From: Panorpa germanica
Taxonomy: Eukaryota; Arthropoda; Insecta; Mecoptera; Panorpidae
Assembly (NCBI GenBank): GCA_963678705.1
Contig: OY783209.1
Span: forward strand, 17,298,001-17,362,000
Direction of reading: 5' to 3'
Length of the DNA: 64,000 nucleotides
Part shown: positions 40,469 through 52,499 of the stretch, one piece after another
Layout of the letters: each line of letters starts with the position of its first letter
How positions within the stretch are numbered: the stretch's first letter is position 1
The notes under the pieces: model-generated
The model's input: the letters and a program-made list of their open reading frames with translations, nothing else
Database searches by the model: none
What the model was told of the DNA's origin: nothing
Made by a program: the position numbers and the translations under genes

Positions 40469-42479
40469 TGTACACGATGATGTTCGTGATTTTTGAAGCA
40501 CAGAGATTTTAGTTGACTCTGATTCGATTTAAATGGACTGTATATTTTAATAAACTTTAATAATATTAAATTTAAATAATGTAATACAATCTCTGGTTAC
40601 AATTTATATAACTCAAGCAATAATAAGGTTGTTTAATATAATTAGTTTATTTCATCAATGAATATGAGATTTGTGGTTGTCATTAACCAATATTTTACTT
40701 AATGTAAGTACGAAAACTTGTTGTATTTCAACAATGAATATGAGATTTGTGGTTGTCATTAACCAATATTTTACTTAATGTAAGTACGAAAATAGTTTTA
40801 TTTCAAACAGTGAATATGCGATTTTTATGAATTTTCATAAGCCAATATTTTACTTTGTAAGTACGAAAACTTGTTGTATTTGAACAATAATTATGAGATT
40901 TGTGGTTGTCATTAACCAATATTTTACTTAATGTTAGTACGAAAATAGTTTTATTTCAAACAGTGAATATGCGATTTTATGAATTTTCATAAGCCAATAT
41001 TTTACTTAATGTAAGTACGAAAACTTGTTGTATTTCAACAATAAATATGAGATTTTGTGGTTGTTATTAACCAATATTTTACTTAATGTAAGTACGAAAA
41101 TAGTTTCATTTCAAACAGTGAATATGCGATTTTTATGATTTTTCATAAGCCAATATTTTAATAAATATTTTAACAATAAATATGCGAGTTTTTAGCTATT
41201 ATTAAACCAAGATTTTAATTAATATTTTAACATTAAATATGTGAGTTTTTAGCTCTCATTAAACCAAGAATTTTAATTAATATTTAAACAATAAATATAT
41301 GAGTTTTTAGCTATCATTAAACCAAGATTGTAAAAATATAAATACAACAAATTGTTTTAATTCAACAATAAATATGAGATTCTTTAACTCTCACTAAACC
41401 AAGACTTAACTAAATATTTTAACAATAAATATGCGAGTTTTTAGCTCTCATTAAACCAAGACTTAACTTAATATTTTAACAATAAATATGCGAGTTTTTA
41501 GCTCTCATTAAACCAAGATTTAAATTAATATTTTAACAATAAATATATGAGTCTTTAGCTCTCATTATTCCAAGATTTTAATAATACAAATACGACAAAT
41601 TGTTTTATTTCAACAATAAATATGAGATTCTTTAACTCTCACTAAACCAAGACTACGAAATATTTTAACAATAAATATTCGAGGTTTTAGCTCTCATTAA
41701 ACCAAGACTTTTCTTAATATATTAACAATAAATATGCGAGTTTTTAGCTCTCATTAAACCAAGATTTTAATTAATATTTTAACAATAAATATATGAGTTT
41801 TTAGCTCTCATTAAACCAATATTTTAATTAATATTTTAACAATAAATATATGAGTTTTTAGCTCTCATTAAACCAATACTTTACTTAATATTTTAACAAT
41901 AAATATGCGAGTTTTTAGCTCTCATTAAACCAAGATTTTAATTAATATTTTAACAATAAATATATGAGTTTTTAGCTCTCATTCAACCAGGATTTTAATA
42001 ATATAAATACGACAAATTGTTTTAATTTAACAATAAATATGAGATTCTTTAACTCTTACTAAACCAAGACTTTACTAAATATTTTAACAATAAATATATG
42101 ATTTTAGCTCTCATTAAACCAAGATTTTAATAATACAAATACGACAAATTTGTAATTCAACAATAAATACACAAACCAAGAAATACGCTGGTATTAATAC
42201 GAAGACTCAAAACAATCATATAACAATAAACATAAAAACATCAAATATCAACATATAAAAGTCCACAATCTATATTTTTAATAAAATAGAAGGGAAAAAT
42301 AATTTGAATATAGTTAATATATACAAATGCCTGAATATTCTGTTTGTGAGAGTTATTAATGAAAAATTCTATTCAAGAATTTGAAATGATTATATTATTG
42401 AATATATGTATTTTCGTTATGAAAAAATAGTTGATTATTTTATTTTTTTTTTCCGGTATTTCGGATTTGATACTTAACA
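40469..42479. mobile_element. Probable solo LTR (2,011 bp) made largely of tandem repeats
   Basis: It begins TGTACACG and ends TACTTAACA (TG...CA, TGT/ACA ends) with a perfect 5-bp TSD, and contains no coding potential. This is the form left by recombination between the two LTRs of a retrotransposon. An alternative is a terminal-repeat-only element. Orientation and family are unknown. Confidence 0.75.
40630..42200. repeat. Tandem repeat array inside the LTR-like element
   Basis: Two related unit types. From about 40630 to 41160 the units are 75-80 bp (atgagatttgtggttgtcat, then taaccaatattttacttaatg, then gtaagtacgaaaa), alternating in two variants. From about 41160 to 42200 the units are shorter, about 58-65 bp (aacaataaatatgcgagttt, then ttagctctcattaaaccaag). 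A shared skeleton (AATAAATATGNGA...CATTAAACCAA) links both. It is AT-rich and non-coding. Confidence 0.85.
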
Positions 42480-42484
42480 GTCAG
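42480..42484. repeat. Right TSD (GTCAG)
   Basis: It directly follows the terminal ACA of the insertion. Confidence 0.88.
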
Positions 42485-43328
42485 GCAGTTTTTGATAATG
42501 TTCCAGATACCATTCTAATCTGTTTTTGATAATGGATTCCATTGTTTTACCCATGCATAAAAGTAGAGTGATAGGCCTGTATGATTCTGCTGAGTTTGGA
42601 TCTTTATTCGATTTTAATATTGGTACAATAATATGTTTTTTCCAATCCTCGGGTATAATTTGAGTGTTGAATATACTATTAAAGATTTAAATTAGAAGTG
42701 ATTTAGCTATTGGAGGTAATAATTGTATCATTTTGTAGTTATATCTGTCGAAACAGGTGCTTGTATTGTATTGTTATGATTTAGAGAGTAGTGAAGTTCA
42801 TTTATGAGTATAGGATTGTCCAAAATTGGAATGTTACTGTTTGGAATGTTTGTAGTGTCAGTAGAGAGATTAACATTGTTCTGAGGAAATTTGTTTTTAA
42901 TTAAATCATCCAACTAATTGTCATTATCACAACATTGTTTTGGTGCTGTAGTTTTTGTTGTTAATTTTTCTTATATTTTCCCAAATAGTTTTAGAGGTAG
43001 TATTGGGATTTAGATTATCACAGAATTTCCGCCACTCCGTTTGTTTCCTAGCTCTGAAATACCTTTTGGTTTGCGCTTGTTGCTTCTTAAATGCAAGGAA
43101 TGTTTCAATAGTGAAATAAATGTCTGTTAAAGTTAGTTAAAGCTAGTCTTCTTTTAGCGATCATTTTGTTACATTCCGTATCCCACCATATTGGCTTATT
43201 CTTATTGAGCCTTAGATTGTATTTTTCTGTAGTTAATATAGATCGCTCAACGGCCTCATTGACAATCTCAGTGAAGCTAGCGTAAAGAGATTCCACATGA
43301 GTTTCACTGGACGAGTTAAGATTATTAT

Positions 43329-43467
43329 TTTTTTTTTTTTTTATTTATTAGGCTTGGGCTTATTCAGCCTTCTTGTCATTCTTAAATACAAATAAATATT
43401 ACATTCTATAATATATAAAAATTACTTAAAACTATACATATATAACTACTATATTTACTACTATAGT
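43329..43467 (-). mobile_element. Very short 5'-truncated copy of the I-like LINE 3' end
   Basis: A poly(T) run followed by attaggcttgggcttattcagcc and the same 100 bp of 3' UTR found at 38240 and 56652. It is joined directly to the truncated 5' end of the preceding copy, with no obvious TSD. Confidence 0.75.
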
Positions 43468-43589
43468 GAACCGATCGTAGAATCAGAAATATATACGAGT
43501 ATACAGACTAATTTATCTGAAAAAGAACAGAAAAACTTGTGTTAACAGATAATTAAAAAGCGTGAATGTTTTGCGAAAAATGTTTCAGA

Positions 43590-44100
43590 ACATTAAATGC
43601 TAAGACACGACGCAAGGAATTTCTCATTGCGTTAATCGACGATCAGTTGAGTTAACTCGCTAGAAATAAGTATTTCACAACATTAGACATTGTAAGTGGT
43701 TACCACCAGATATCGATGTCAGAAGATTCAAAATATTTGACCGCATTCATCACAAGCAGTGGACTATATCAGTTTAAAAATTTATCAGACGAAGAATGCA
43801 TATGAGGATTTCTTGCAGATGCAGATTCTTAGGATTATGTAGTTATTTCCGCAGATTTATTCAAACTTTGCAAATATCGCTAAACTACTGAATTAGGAGA
43901 AAACAGACTGACAGACCAATATTACAATTGTTTGATGTCAATGCAAAACACGAATTACGACTTTAAAATCTTCAAGTTTTTTTTCAAATAACACAGATGC
44001 TTAAAACTAGTTTAGGTACACATCTGACAAATACAAAAATAAAACAATTAGCATATCAATTAAAAAAATACTGTTGAAATTCAACTGTCAGAAATTGGGT
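43590..44100 (+). pseudogene. Ty3-type reverse transcriptase remnant
   Basis: It reads NKYFTTLDIVSGYHQISMSE then DSKYLTAFITSSGLYQF (RT motifs A/B region), continuing after a deletion with FPQIYSNFANIAKLLN (thumb). The catalytic YxDD region is missing. Several stops. Confidence 0.75.
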
Positions 44101-44370
44101 TTTCATAAAAATAACATAAAAGTAGCAGTAAAAAAAAATAATCAGACATCGCCTAAGACAAGTATGGCTCAAAATGTTCTAAATGGTGTCAACTATCTTC
44201 CCCTTAACCCTTTGCACCTTGCTACCAAACAAGCTGTATATTAATATATGTATGTATTATATATATAATGTAAATTTAATTGTAAGTTGAAGTATATGAA
44301 ATGTATTAAGAATGTAGATTGTAAAGCCGAAAGGCGAACAATAAACAATTAATAATATAAAATATATAAA

Positions 44371-44520
44371 ATGTCTGCAAAAAATATTGATCCTAATCTT
44401 GATGAGCAATTAAATTTAGATAGTGAACCTTTGTTTATTGCTGATGATTTTTTATTAAGTGAATTATTAAATGCAGATATTGTTATGCAGAATATTATTG
44501 AAATTATAAATTTTTTTTGA
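44371..44520 (+). CDS. Short acidic ORF (49 residues), unrecognised
   Basis: The ATG at 44371 is in an A-rich context. The product is acidic and leucine-rich (NIDPNLDEQLNLDSEPLF, then LLSELLNADIV), and a TGA in an 8-T run ends it. The adjacent frame continues with similarly acidic sequence for a dozen codons to 44555, so a homopolymer frameshift may have truncated it. No family was recognised; it could be chance. Confidence 0.25.
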   Translation: MSAKNIDPNLDEQLNLDSEPLFIADDFLLSELLNADIVMQNIIEIINFF

Positions 44521-44539
44521 CAATGAGGGGGATTTTTTA

Positions 44540-44690
44540 AATTTATTTAGATAATGTCAGCTTATATCTGATGCTGATACTGTCCTATCACCGACGATCT
44601 CTCCCGATTGTTGTTAGTTTCTATGGCGTCGTTGTCTCGTATATGTGAACTACACCACTGCCTAAAAGTTTTGTGATATATGTGAGCTAT
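44540..44690 (-). mobile_element. Degenerate SINE fragment (same family as 56761-57034)
   Basis: On the reverse strand it matches the 3' half of the SINE: tttattta, ctgatgctga, ctatcaccgacga, tatggcgtcgt, then tacaccactgcctaa, in the same order and at similar spacing. No tail or TSD was identified. Confidence 0.65.
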
Positions 44691-44819
44691 CACATTATCA
44701 ATTAAACTTTGACAACAATCAAACCCAGGAAATATACCTCTGATTTAAAGACACAGTTGTCTAAAATAGAAAATGTTGAAAATTAAAGAATAATGGTATT
44801 CTATTAAATATTTTGTATC

Positions 44820-45195
44820 TATTAAGCTCCAGAAAGACATCCCAATAGCATCCATCAAAGATGAAATATACCTATCCAGCACAAAATATAGTGATAGATT
44901 AATCAACCATCCCAATGCGTTGGCGAATCAACTGAACGTGTGTGACAACAGGGAACCCCGCAGATTAAGGCGATATCAACCAATAGACCAAACTTTAGGT
45001 CCGCGATAGGGAATAGTGTACAATGTATGATATATTATAATAGTTTATTGTATATAAAAACAAGAGGGCATTCACTGGAATGTTTCTCTTACATGTCTTA
45101 ATTAATTATGTAAGTTATCATGTAAGAAGCTTATTGCCTATTTAGGCAGATTGCTGAAACAATAGGAGAAATTAAAAAAAAAAAAAAAAAAAATC
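44820..45195 (+). mobile_element. Jockey-like LINE 3' end with poly(A)
   Basis: The end of ORF2 (LQKDIPIASIKDEI; YSDRLINHPNALANQL; PRRLRRYQPID) is followed by a 3' UTR and a 20-base poly(A) at 45175-45194. It is severely 5'-truncated. Confidence 0.8.
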
Positions 45196-45429
45196 TATTA
45201 AGTAATCTATCAAAAATATTATAGCTACATAATTTTAAAAAATAAAATAATATTAAATGGAAAATGTATATATTTTTCTTTTAAATTATTTAATAAGTAA
45301 TATATATTTTTCTTTATTAAATATATTTTTATTGCAATCTGTCATAAATCGTTTAACAATAGGTTTACAAATAAAAAAAAAATAATATGCTCGGTATGTG
45401 TCCAGTTACACAACCGTATCTATTAATTA

Positions 45430-47330
45430 TTAAATTTAATTAAGTTCTAAGGTGACCTTCTCTTTAACCTGTTGAAGGTAGTTTTGTCCTACATTAGGCT
45501 GGTGACCAATGTATTTGGATGGTTCACAACTCGGTCTTTGTATTTAACCGTTCGAGTTTTAATTTCTTGTGTAAGACCTGTCTTGTAGATATGACCAGAT
45601 AGTGATCTAGTCTTTCGTTTGTAATATACTATAATGCATCTACAATACAATGCGTAATGTTTTTGATTGAAATATTTGCAAGATGTCAATGTTTGAGTCA
45701 GCTGTTTTATCTTAAAGTTGTTACCATAAATTCTTATTGATTTAGGTATGCAGCTATATATTATTAATTTGTTTTCTATCGATATCTAATAATTTTTGTT
45801 TATTAGCCAGTATAGTTTGCGAAGTTGTAGTCAGACCATTTGGCCATACGTTTCGTAAATATATGAGTTCTTCATGTGAGACGATTATCAAGGTATACTA
45901 ACAAATATTTTGCTATATTTGATAAAGGTGTTCGAACGGTGATTAATATGACAGTTGGGCACGTTTCCAATTAGGTGGTAAATGTCACTTGTACTGATTT
46001 AGTTTCTTTTGCCTCAATGCGCTAGTCATGAAGCCAGTGTGTTATGTTGTTAAGACTTTTCTGAAGCCTAGCGAATGTTTTAATTAATCTAATATTGACG
46101 TATAATACTGTTGTGTCATGGACGAATGTTCCTGTAACTAGCAATTATAGGAACATTTACATCACATTCTCTTGAAAAACTGTAGCTTGAATGTTATAAA
46201 TGTTTGCTGTTTCTCCTCTCCATTTCACAAAAAAAGTTTCTTTTACTTAAGACCCAATGGAAATATAATAGTTGTTAGGAAACAAATTTCTGATCTTATA
46301 TAGAAGTCCTTCATGACAGACTTAATCGAAGGCCTGCAATATGTCAAGACAGGCTTGTTCACAGTATTGTTTCTTTTTAAACCTTATGTTTATGTTATCT
46401 TTTCGTCTGTGGACATGTTCAACTGTGCCATGTTTTTGTCTAAAGCCAAACTGGTGGTCAGGGATCAATTATTTTTGGGTAATTTTTAGCATAAATCTTT
46501 TCAGAAATAGCGTTTTCATTATCTTAGAAGCGATAGGTAGCAAAGTGATTCAACCATAAGACTGTACTGCATCAACTCTTTTAAAACCTCTTTATAGTTT
46601 GGCATAATATAATTATCTTAGATAGGTCAATTCTGCTTCAGGCAGTTGTTTGAGTAATTCAGCTGTAATAAGTTTGTAGCCAGGAGCTTTATGCCGTCTT
46701 TTTCTTCTTGTAAATATCTATATAGGATATGTTGATATGTTAATATGTTTGACTTAAGGCGCTATGTATGTTATTCTCTATTATATTGTGTCCTTCATTT
46801 GGTACAGAAACTTTATTTGTTCCATCCTATTAATAGTTGTTGGGTTAATGTCTTGTAGTTTAGATATTCAATTATTTCCTTGTATTGACTGTAGTTTGTA
46901 TGGTAGTTCTTATCACAAAGTAAGCATTCCGCTTTAATGATCTGTTGCTGTTACAGTCATATTCCGTGTAATTAAGTACACTTAACGCATCTTGTCTTTA
47001 TTGCAGTTTTCTGCCGCGTGCCCAAAACGTTAGCAGTTAAAGCACTGCGTTACACTACTTTTGTTTTTATATTTTTCCCAACGTACTACATAATGGCAGA
47101 TGTTTTTTTTTGTTTGTATTAGTTCTGTTTCGTCCGTGTTGTTCTTGGTGGTTACAAGAAGCATGGGATATAAAAAAATTCTAGTTATTTATTGCTTTGA
47201 ACAATTGTTCCACTTTATTAGCGATTGATGTTATATTGATTAGATCCTCTTATATGTTATCGCATGATTATGTTGATTGTACCCCTTTCATGACGTTTTT
47301 TTTTTAATCTTTCAATAGCTATACTCTACT
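45430..47330 (-). pseudogene. Jockey-like LINE remnant (ORF1 zinc knuckle and RT)
   Basis: From right to left on the minus strand: an ORF1 CCHC segment (QCFNC-RFGHAAENCNK, near 47050), pieces of RT (LPIASKIMKTLFLKR and HQFGFRQKHGTVEHVHR near 46500-46400; QACLDILQAFD near 46350) and the C-terminal end (VNHPNTLVTSLM near 45500). Endonuclease and RT catalytic segments are missing. Multiple stops. Confidence 0.7.
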
Positions 47331-47529
47331 ATAGGCAGTGAAAGTGAGTAGTCATGTTTTTGCTCTCTGAAGGATATATAACTTATTTATTGAAATATAC
47401 AATAGTGTAATTATAATATTATTTGATTTTTAATGTTTTTGCCATTTGGCACTACAGTCTTGAGTCTTAACTCACATTTATTTACATATCATTGTGCTTA
47501 ATTTAATTTTGATCCCTAATATATCTTAA

Positions 47530-48640
47530 AGCGATCTTAAAGCAGCTTTTGATATGGTGGATAGGGAGAAGCTTTGGGGATTAATGGGATGTAAAAGAAA
47601 TTTATAGAGAGACTAAAATAAGATAAAAAGTGTCTGGGGCAAGGAGTCAGAGGAGTTTTGGATGGACAAGGGTGCATTTTACAATCTACATATCGGATAT
47701 GGAGGAAGTAATGCAAAGAGGTCAAGACTACTGAATACGGAGAAAACTATGGCGTTTTAATAAAAGAGAGAAAAAAGGATAAATAGAACGTGGAAATTTA
47801 AAGAAGGTGACATTAATGAGGTAAAGGAATTTAGATATCTGGGATACACGTTCAAAAAAACAATGAAGAAAAAGCAGATACAAGAGGTAGCAAAGAAGGC
47901 GGATTTAGCGATGTGTGGAGATTAGGGGAAAAGGTTTAATGTGGATTTACAAAGAGGCTATGTATGTTTAATAAGCTCATGATGAGCATGATGCTGTACG
48001 TAACAGAAATACTCAATTGGTATTAGAACTAGACAAATGCATGCTAGGATATATGGTAATGAAGGAGGTGAAAAAGTACAAAATAAGAATCGATGCAGGA
48101 AGTGGGACATTTAGATTCGAGAAGAAAATGAGAAATGCTGATGGGTAGATCCTAAGGAAAATAAAAGAGAAGAGTGAAATGTAGTGTGAAAGAGGAGGAA
48201 CAAAAACGAGAAAGTAGTACTTTGAAAGTAACAAATTAAGAGTTAGAGAGAAGAGGGGAAGAATGCAAATATAATAGCATTATATTAATAGCAAATATAA
48301 CGACAGTAACATTAAATTTTCGGAGAGAGATACCCGAGGAAACATAAGAAAAATCGCAAGATTTAGATTGGGAAACCTATAGAAAAGCAGTAAATACTGT
48401 GAAAATAGAGAGGAAAGGATATGTGCTAAAGAGGAGTGTGCTTAAGAGATGCAGAAACGCTGTAGCACATTAAGTATTTATACGAGTAAAGAATAAATAG
48501 TTAAAACGAGATTTTGCAGTTATTAGAAGGAGGTGGTGAAGAGAACCGGTGAATGGAGAGATGAAATAGAGAAGGAATGGCAGAGAAGAAACAGGAAAGA
48601 GAGTACCTGGAAGAAAGAATCAGTAGGGATTTAACTTTAT
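47530..48640 (+). pseudogene. Non-LTR retrotransposon remnant (RT and C-terminus)
   Basis: It opens LKAAFDMVDREKLWGLM (RT motif A region, D-K-AFD), followed by broken frames with DMEEVM, TEKTMAF, FRYLGYTFKK and RKIARFRLGN-like pieces. The same order is seen on the minus strand at 35180-36480. Purine-rich, no intact frame; the clade was not assigned. Confidence 0.6.
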
Positions 48641-48645
48641 CTGTT

Positions 48646-48659
48646 TTGTTTCTATTTTT
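48646..48659. repeat. Left TSD of the truncated Jockey-like insertion
   Basis: ttgtttctattttt here and at 49410-49423. The left copy runs into the poly(T) tail so its exact end is uncertain. Confidence 0.75.
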
Positions 48660-49409
48660 TTTTTTTTTTTTTATTACTAAAGATTATTACAATCTGTCCT
48701 GCCTATAGGACATTCAGTGATAGGTATGTCAAAATAAAATGTCTTGTGCGGGACTCATCCCTCAATTTTAATAGGTCCTAGATTCTGTTTATTTGGCTAG
48801 TAGGTCATAAGGTACCTTCTTTTTCAGTCTGCGTACTGTGGAAATATTGGACATTAGACAGCTGGCCAAAATGTTTGGATGTTCCATTATTCTCTCCTTG
48901 TATACTTTGGTTCCAAGCACTATTTCCTCTTTTACTGTAGGTATATCCAGGTCTCGATGTATTATGTGACAATCCCTAGCATTTTTGGCTTATATCTTTG
49001 GAGTATCTCAATATTTGAGGTAGATGCAGTACCCCATAGTTGTATACCATATGACCATACCGGTTTAAGTATGGTTTTATAGAGCAGGAGTTTGTTTTCT
49101 GTGCTAAGTTGTTACTTCCGTCCTATCAGCCAGTACATCTTGCGCAGTTGTAGACCTAGTTGCGTTCTATTAGTAAATGTGTGCTTCTTCCAAGTAAGCT
49201 TCCTGTCAAGGTGTATTCCCAGGTACCTTACATAGTCAGCCTGCGGTATATTGGCATTATTTAAAGCGATACTTGGGCAGTTTCCTTGTCTAGTTGTAAA
49301 TGTGACATGTATTGATTTTGATTCGCTGGCCTTGATTCTCCAGTTCTTCATCAATGAAGAAAGTTTTCCTATATTTTTCTGTAGCATAGTCCAGGCATTA
49401 GCTGGATCA
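48660..49409 (-). mobile_element. 5'-truncated Jockey-like LINE insertion with TSD and poly(A)
   Basis: A poly(T) on this strand marks the 3' tail. The coding part encodes the RT end: NWRIKASESKSIHVTFTTRQ, VRYLGIHLDRKLTWKKH, LRKMYWLIGRK, then PVWSYGIQLWG in a shifted frame. The 5' end stops at 49409 directly before the second TSD. This is classic target-primed insertion of a truncated copy. Confidence 0.85.
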
Positions 49410-49423
49410 TTGTTTCTATTTTT

Positions 49424-50439
49424 AATTTTCTGTAATAAGACACAATGATAAGTAATTTAATGATTTAATGCGGAAGTATGTAGTTGCTTATGGCAAAACC
49501 ATTACATAAAAATAATCATAACGTGATATTAAAAAAATGTGTCTTCTTTCTAGAAGAACTTAATTTTTCAACCTTCATTCTTCGGTTCTTGAAAAAAAAT
49601 TCATTATTGAAATTTCAAAATTCAAAATCTATCTTAACCTTGTTTTAAAATACTGCGACTAATAATTTCGATGATAAATAAATATATGCCACGACTCACA
49701 AACCAATATTTAATTATATAAATAAGTCAGCGCACGGAGATACGACAATTGTAAACAATAGGCATTAAGTTAAAGCCAAAGAATTAGTTCCTGAAGTATT
49801 GTAAAAGTAATTCATTGTAAACAAACCGGTTTCTACACAATGCATATTTATTTTTCCAAAATTAAGCATTAAGCAAAACAAGCAAAAGAAAAAGCTAATA
49901 TTCATTCAAATACAGAACGAATCAAATTAAATAATTAATCGTAACGGTACCTTAACTTAAATAACTCAATTTTTCAACTTAAATTTTTATTTGTAGCCAT
50001 CCTTCTTAATGAGACAAAAAATGTGTATTCTGCTCGGCCTGAGATCTTTGTGTACGAGCCATAAACATAATTATTGTGCCCCGAATGTGCCAGTGCTCCA
50101 TAGCTGTATAAGTCGATATCTTTTTGCTTCTGGAACCTATGTGGCCAAATCATAAATCAAATAGATATACCATAACTGCCTTGTTGCACCCTCATAAATT
50201 GCATCTATACCACACAAATAAAAAATATCATTATAATCAGTGCATTGATATGAAACAGTACGAATTAGAAGAAAAAAATATGCAACAATATTTCAACTAA
50301 AAAATAATATCAGGAAATCAGAAAAAAAATCAAGAATAAAAATCTTCCCCTACTTCTACTACTAACCCGAATTGACCTGTTCGCATCACGAACAATGCCG
50401 ATCAAACTCAACTTATCAAAATGCAACACTTTAAACATG
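49424..50439. other. Unassigned AT-rich DNA
   Basis: I see no gene. A-rich tracts only. Confidence 0.4.
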
Positions 50440-50635
50440 AAGAGAAAGAAGGTTTTCAGCTATTGTCATCTAAGAAGCTGCTTTATCTTTACGTCTGAAT
50501 TATATGCTATAAAAGGAAGTTTGCAAGGCATCATAACAACTGACAACAAAAGAAGACTGAGACTCACTGAGTGCCCTATTGGCTATAAAAACGCTATATA
50601 CCAACACTAAATAGTTTAAACCATCCACCGTATAG
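50440..50635 (+). pseudogene. LINE RNase H domain fragment
   Basis: It reads FTSELYAIKGSLQGIITTDN then RRLRLT, and after a one-base shift SLSALLAIKTLYTNTK. These are the E- and D-containing motifs of the RNase H domain of I-type LINEs (TAELYAI; TDSLSAL). About 60 codons survive. Confidence 0.65.
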
Positions 50636-50894
50636 TAAACAACTTCCACAATAAGCAAATAGATACTATTTTATGAAAAGAAAAAAAAAATTATGGATTT
50701 CCTCCCAAACGAACAGTAAATAGGTCATCAGTTAGTGCTTTATGCAATGAACTGTGCCTTCTTTCGTCAGTTATAGGATAAACAGCTATATTACACCTTG
50801 CTTTATCAGATTTATGAAGTGAATAATTTTTCTATTTTCCTGCAAAGTATTTTGCAGCACTAGAATTGAAACATTTGGCAAATTTATTATTTAC

Positions 50895-51250
50895 ACTAGC
50901 TGTCCCGGCCACGCGTTGCTGTGACTAACGTTTTTGTCATATTACATTACATAGCGCCATCTATTAAATATTTACTCAATCTAGTCAACAGATTTCGATT
51001 TACTTAACAGAATATTTACTCAATCTAGTCAACAGATGTCGCCATCATCGTCGCCCGATGTCATATGTCATATACAGTTAATTAATAGACAAATAATTAG
51101 CAATAAGATAAATAAATTGAGATGTAAGCTATCCTATCTTTCAAATTGGGTCAAACTGCACACGGTGTACAAATTTCATTAAAATCGGTTAAGTAGTTTA
51201 GGAGTCCATAGCGGACAACACAGTGACACGTAATTTATATATATAAATTA
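50895..51250 (+). repeat. Dispersed repeat beginning actagctgtcccggc
   Basis: It starts actagctgtcccggccacgc and ends with the tail aaatttcattaaaatcggtt, aagtagttt, then gtgacacgtaatttatatat, a form of untranslated tail common on insect dispersed elements. It contains an internal duplication of atttactcaatctagtcaac. Class uncertain (LINE or SINE 3' tail). Confidence 0.5.
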
Positions 51251-51428
51251 ATAATCTACATGAAAACAAAAAAGTGTTATTATTGTGTAACTAAATACTA
51301 TCCTAAAACAAATAAAGTACCTACTATATAGAAAACAACTACAAAATGAAACTGTGTTTAAAAAGTAATATTACGATGATAATTATATCGCATAAAAACA
51401 AATTAGCGCTGCATTCAACCGTTCAGTA

Positions 51429-51545
51429 AGGAGCCGACCGCGCGAGTGGGCCGCGCGGCATGGTATCTCGTTGAGCTACACCCCCCTCCCGGCTTGCCCG
51501 CAAGCACCGCCTCTCTCCCGCCGCGCCGGCCACCGCAGAGAGCGA
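51429..51545. other. GC-rich island
   Basis: About 115 bp of C/G-rich sequence (gagccgaccgcgcgagtggg to ccgccgcgccggccaccg) in otherwise AT-rich DNA. It leads directly into a second dispersed repeat, so it may be the 5' (promoter) part of that element. Confidence 0.5.
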
Positions 51546-51960
51546 GTTGGTTTTGTTTCGAAGTTATTTATCATTGTAATCTTTAAAGTTTTTTGTTGAA
51601 ATACCATATAAACGGTTTTTGTGAGTTATTCTTAAAAGATAGACATATACTATCGCGGACTTTTTTGTAGATCATTAAAAGAGCTAGTATTCTTTATTAC
51701 ATATTTTTTGTGTATCTTGAATCGTTTTCACGGCGCACGCAACGGAAGGCTTCAAAGATGAAATAATTTCTCCCGTTTTTTACACATTTACCACTATATC
51801 TTTGCTCCTATTGGTCGTAGCGTGATGTTATATAGCCTATAGCCTTCCTAGATAACTGGACTATCCAACACAAAAAGAATTATTCAATTCGAACCAGTAG
51901 TTTCGGAGATTAGCGCGTTCAAATAAACAAACTCTGTCGCTTTATAATATTAGTATAGAT
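51546..51960 (+). repeat. Second dispersed repeat ending tataatattagtatagat
   Basis: It ends with tagcctatagccttcctaga, then accagtagtttcggagatta, gcgcgttcaaa and tataatattagtatagatta, a tail very common in insect genomes. With the GC-rich island it may form one element of about 530 bp. Confidence 0.5.
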
Positions 51961-52076
51961 TACAAATTAGACTCTTTGCTTGATTAATAGCAAAATTCAA
52001 TATATAGTTTATATCGGACCACTCGTTTGCAAATCAGGCACAATATGTCAGCTATTCATTTACTTGAGGGTGCGTT

Positions 52077-52301
52077 TTATTTAATTCGATGTTTCACAGT
52101 CCTTTGTACTACAGTTACAAGGCTTTCAATATTATCTTTTAGCTTCACTTTAAGTATATGTGGCAGAACTACTGACATTTTTAACATTTGCTTTATAATT
52201 TCGTCAAGTCTTCTCCAAAAATTCCTACATATTTGGCTGATGCAATTAGTTTTTTCACTTAGGTTAGGACCATAGAGTGAAGTTTTAGTTATTCGACCCA
52301 T
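52077..52301 (-). pseudogene. Unrecognised protein segment, probably transposon-derived
   Basis: The minus strand reads LYGPNLSEKTNCISQICRNF then DEIIKQMLKMSVVLPHILKV and a TVVQRTVKHRIK segment. It looks like an eroded coding exon downstream of the Cys-rich segment at 52500-52903 on the same strand. Family uncertain. Confidence 0.35.
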
Positions 52302-52499
52302 AACACTGCAATAATATCAGCTTCGAAACACTTAGCAGATTTATTCCAATTTTTACAACAAACATGATAGGTTTTAGATTGTTTTTGTTTTCTGCTGAGC
52401 TTCTAACACAAATGAAGCAATACGACTTTTGTAAACTGATAAATTAAACTTACCTTTTTATGCAATAACGCATGCTACACCTAAAAATAAATTGTAGTT

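Larger units (their letters stand above)
38215..43328 (-). mobile_element. I-like LINE, 5'-truncated, interrupted by a 2-kb LTR-like insertion
   Basis: The 3' end is a poly(T) on this strand (38222-38237) next to the family tail aagcttcggcttattcagcc. Moving rightwards come the CCHC-like C-terminus (CREQGNIDHMILGC), RNase H (WCTDGSVNSKFK; FNAELIAILKK; VTDAYSVLAAI; WVPGHSRFLGNETAD), RT (FAYRKGESTQHSLNIL; AAFIDIKSAYDNV) and, beyond the insertion, the RT fingers (YRPITLL-CMGKTMESII) and EN-RT linker (WWDTECNKMIAKRRLAL). It is the same family as the better copy at 56640-62530. It has many stops, so it is dead. Confidence 0.85.

Noticed and set aside
40630-42200. Regularly spaced repeats that superficially resemble a CRISPR array
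   Set aside because: The units are contiguous, AT-rich and diverged with no unique spacers, and they lie inside a TG...CA element with a TSD in a eukaryotic LINE.
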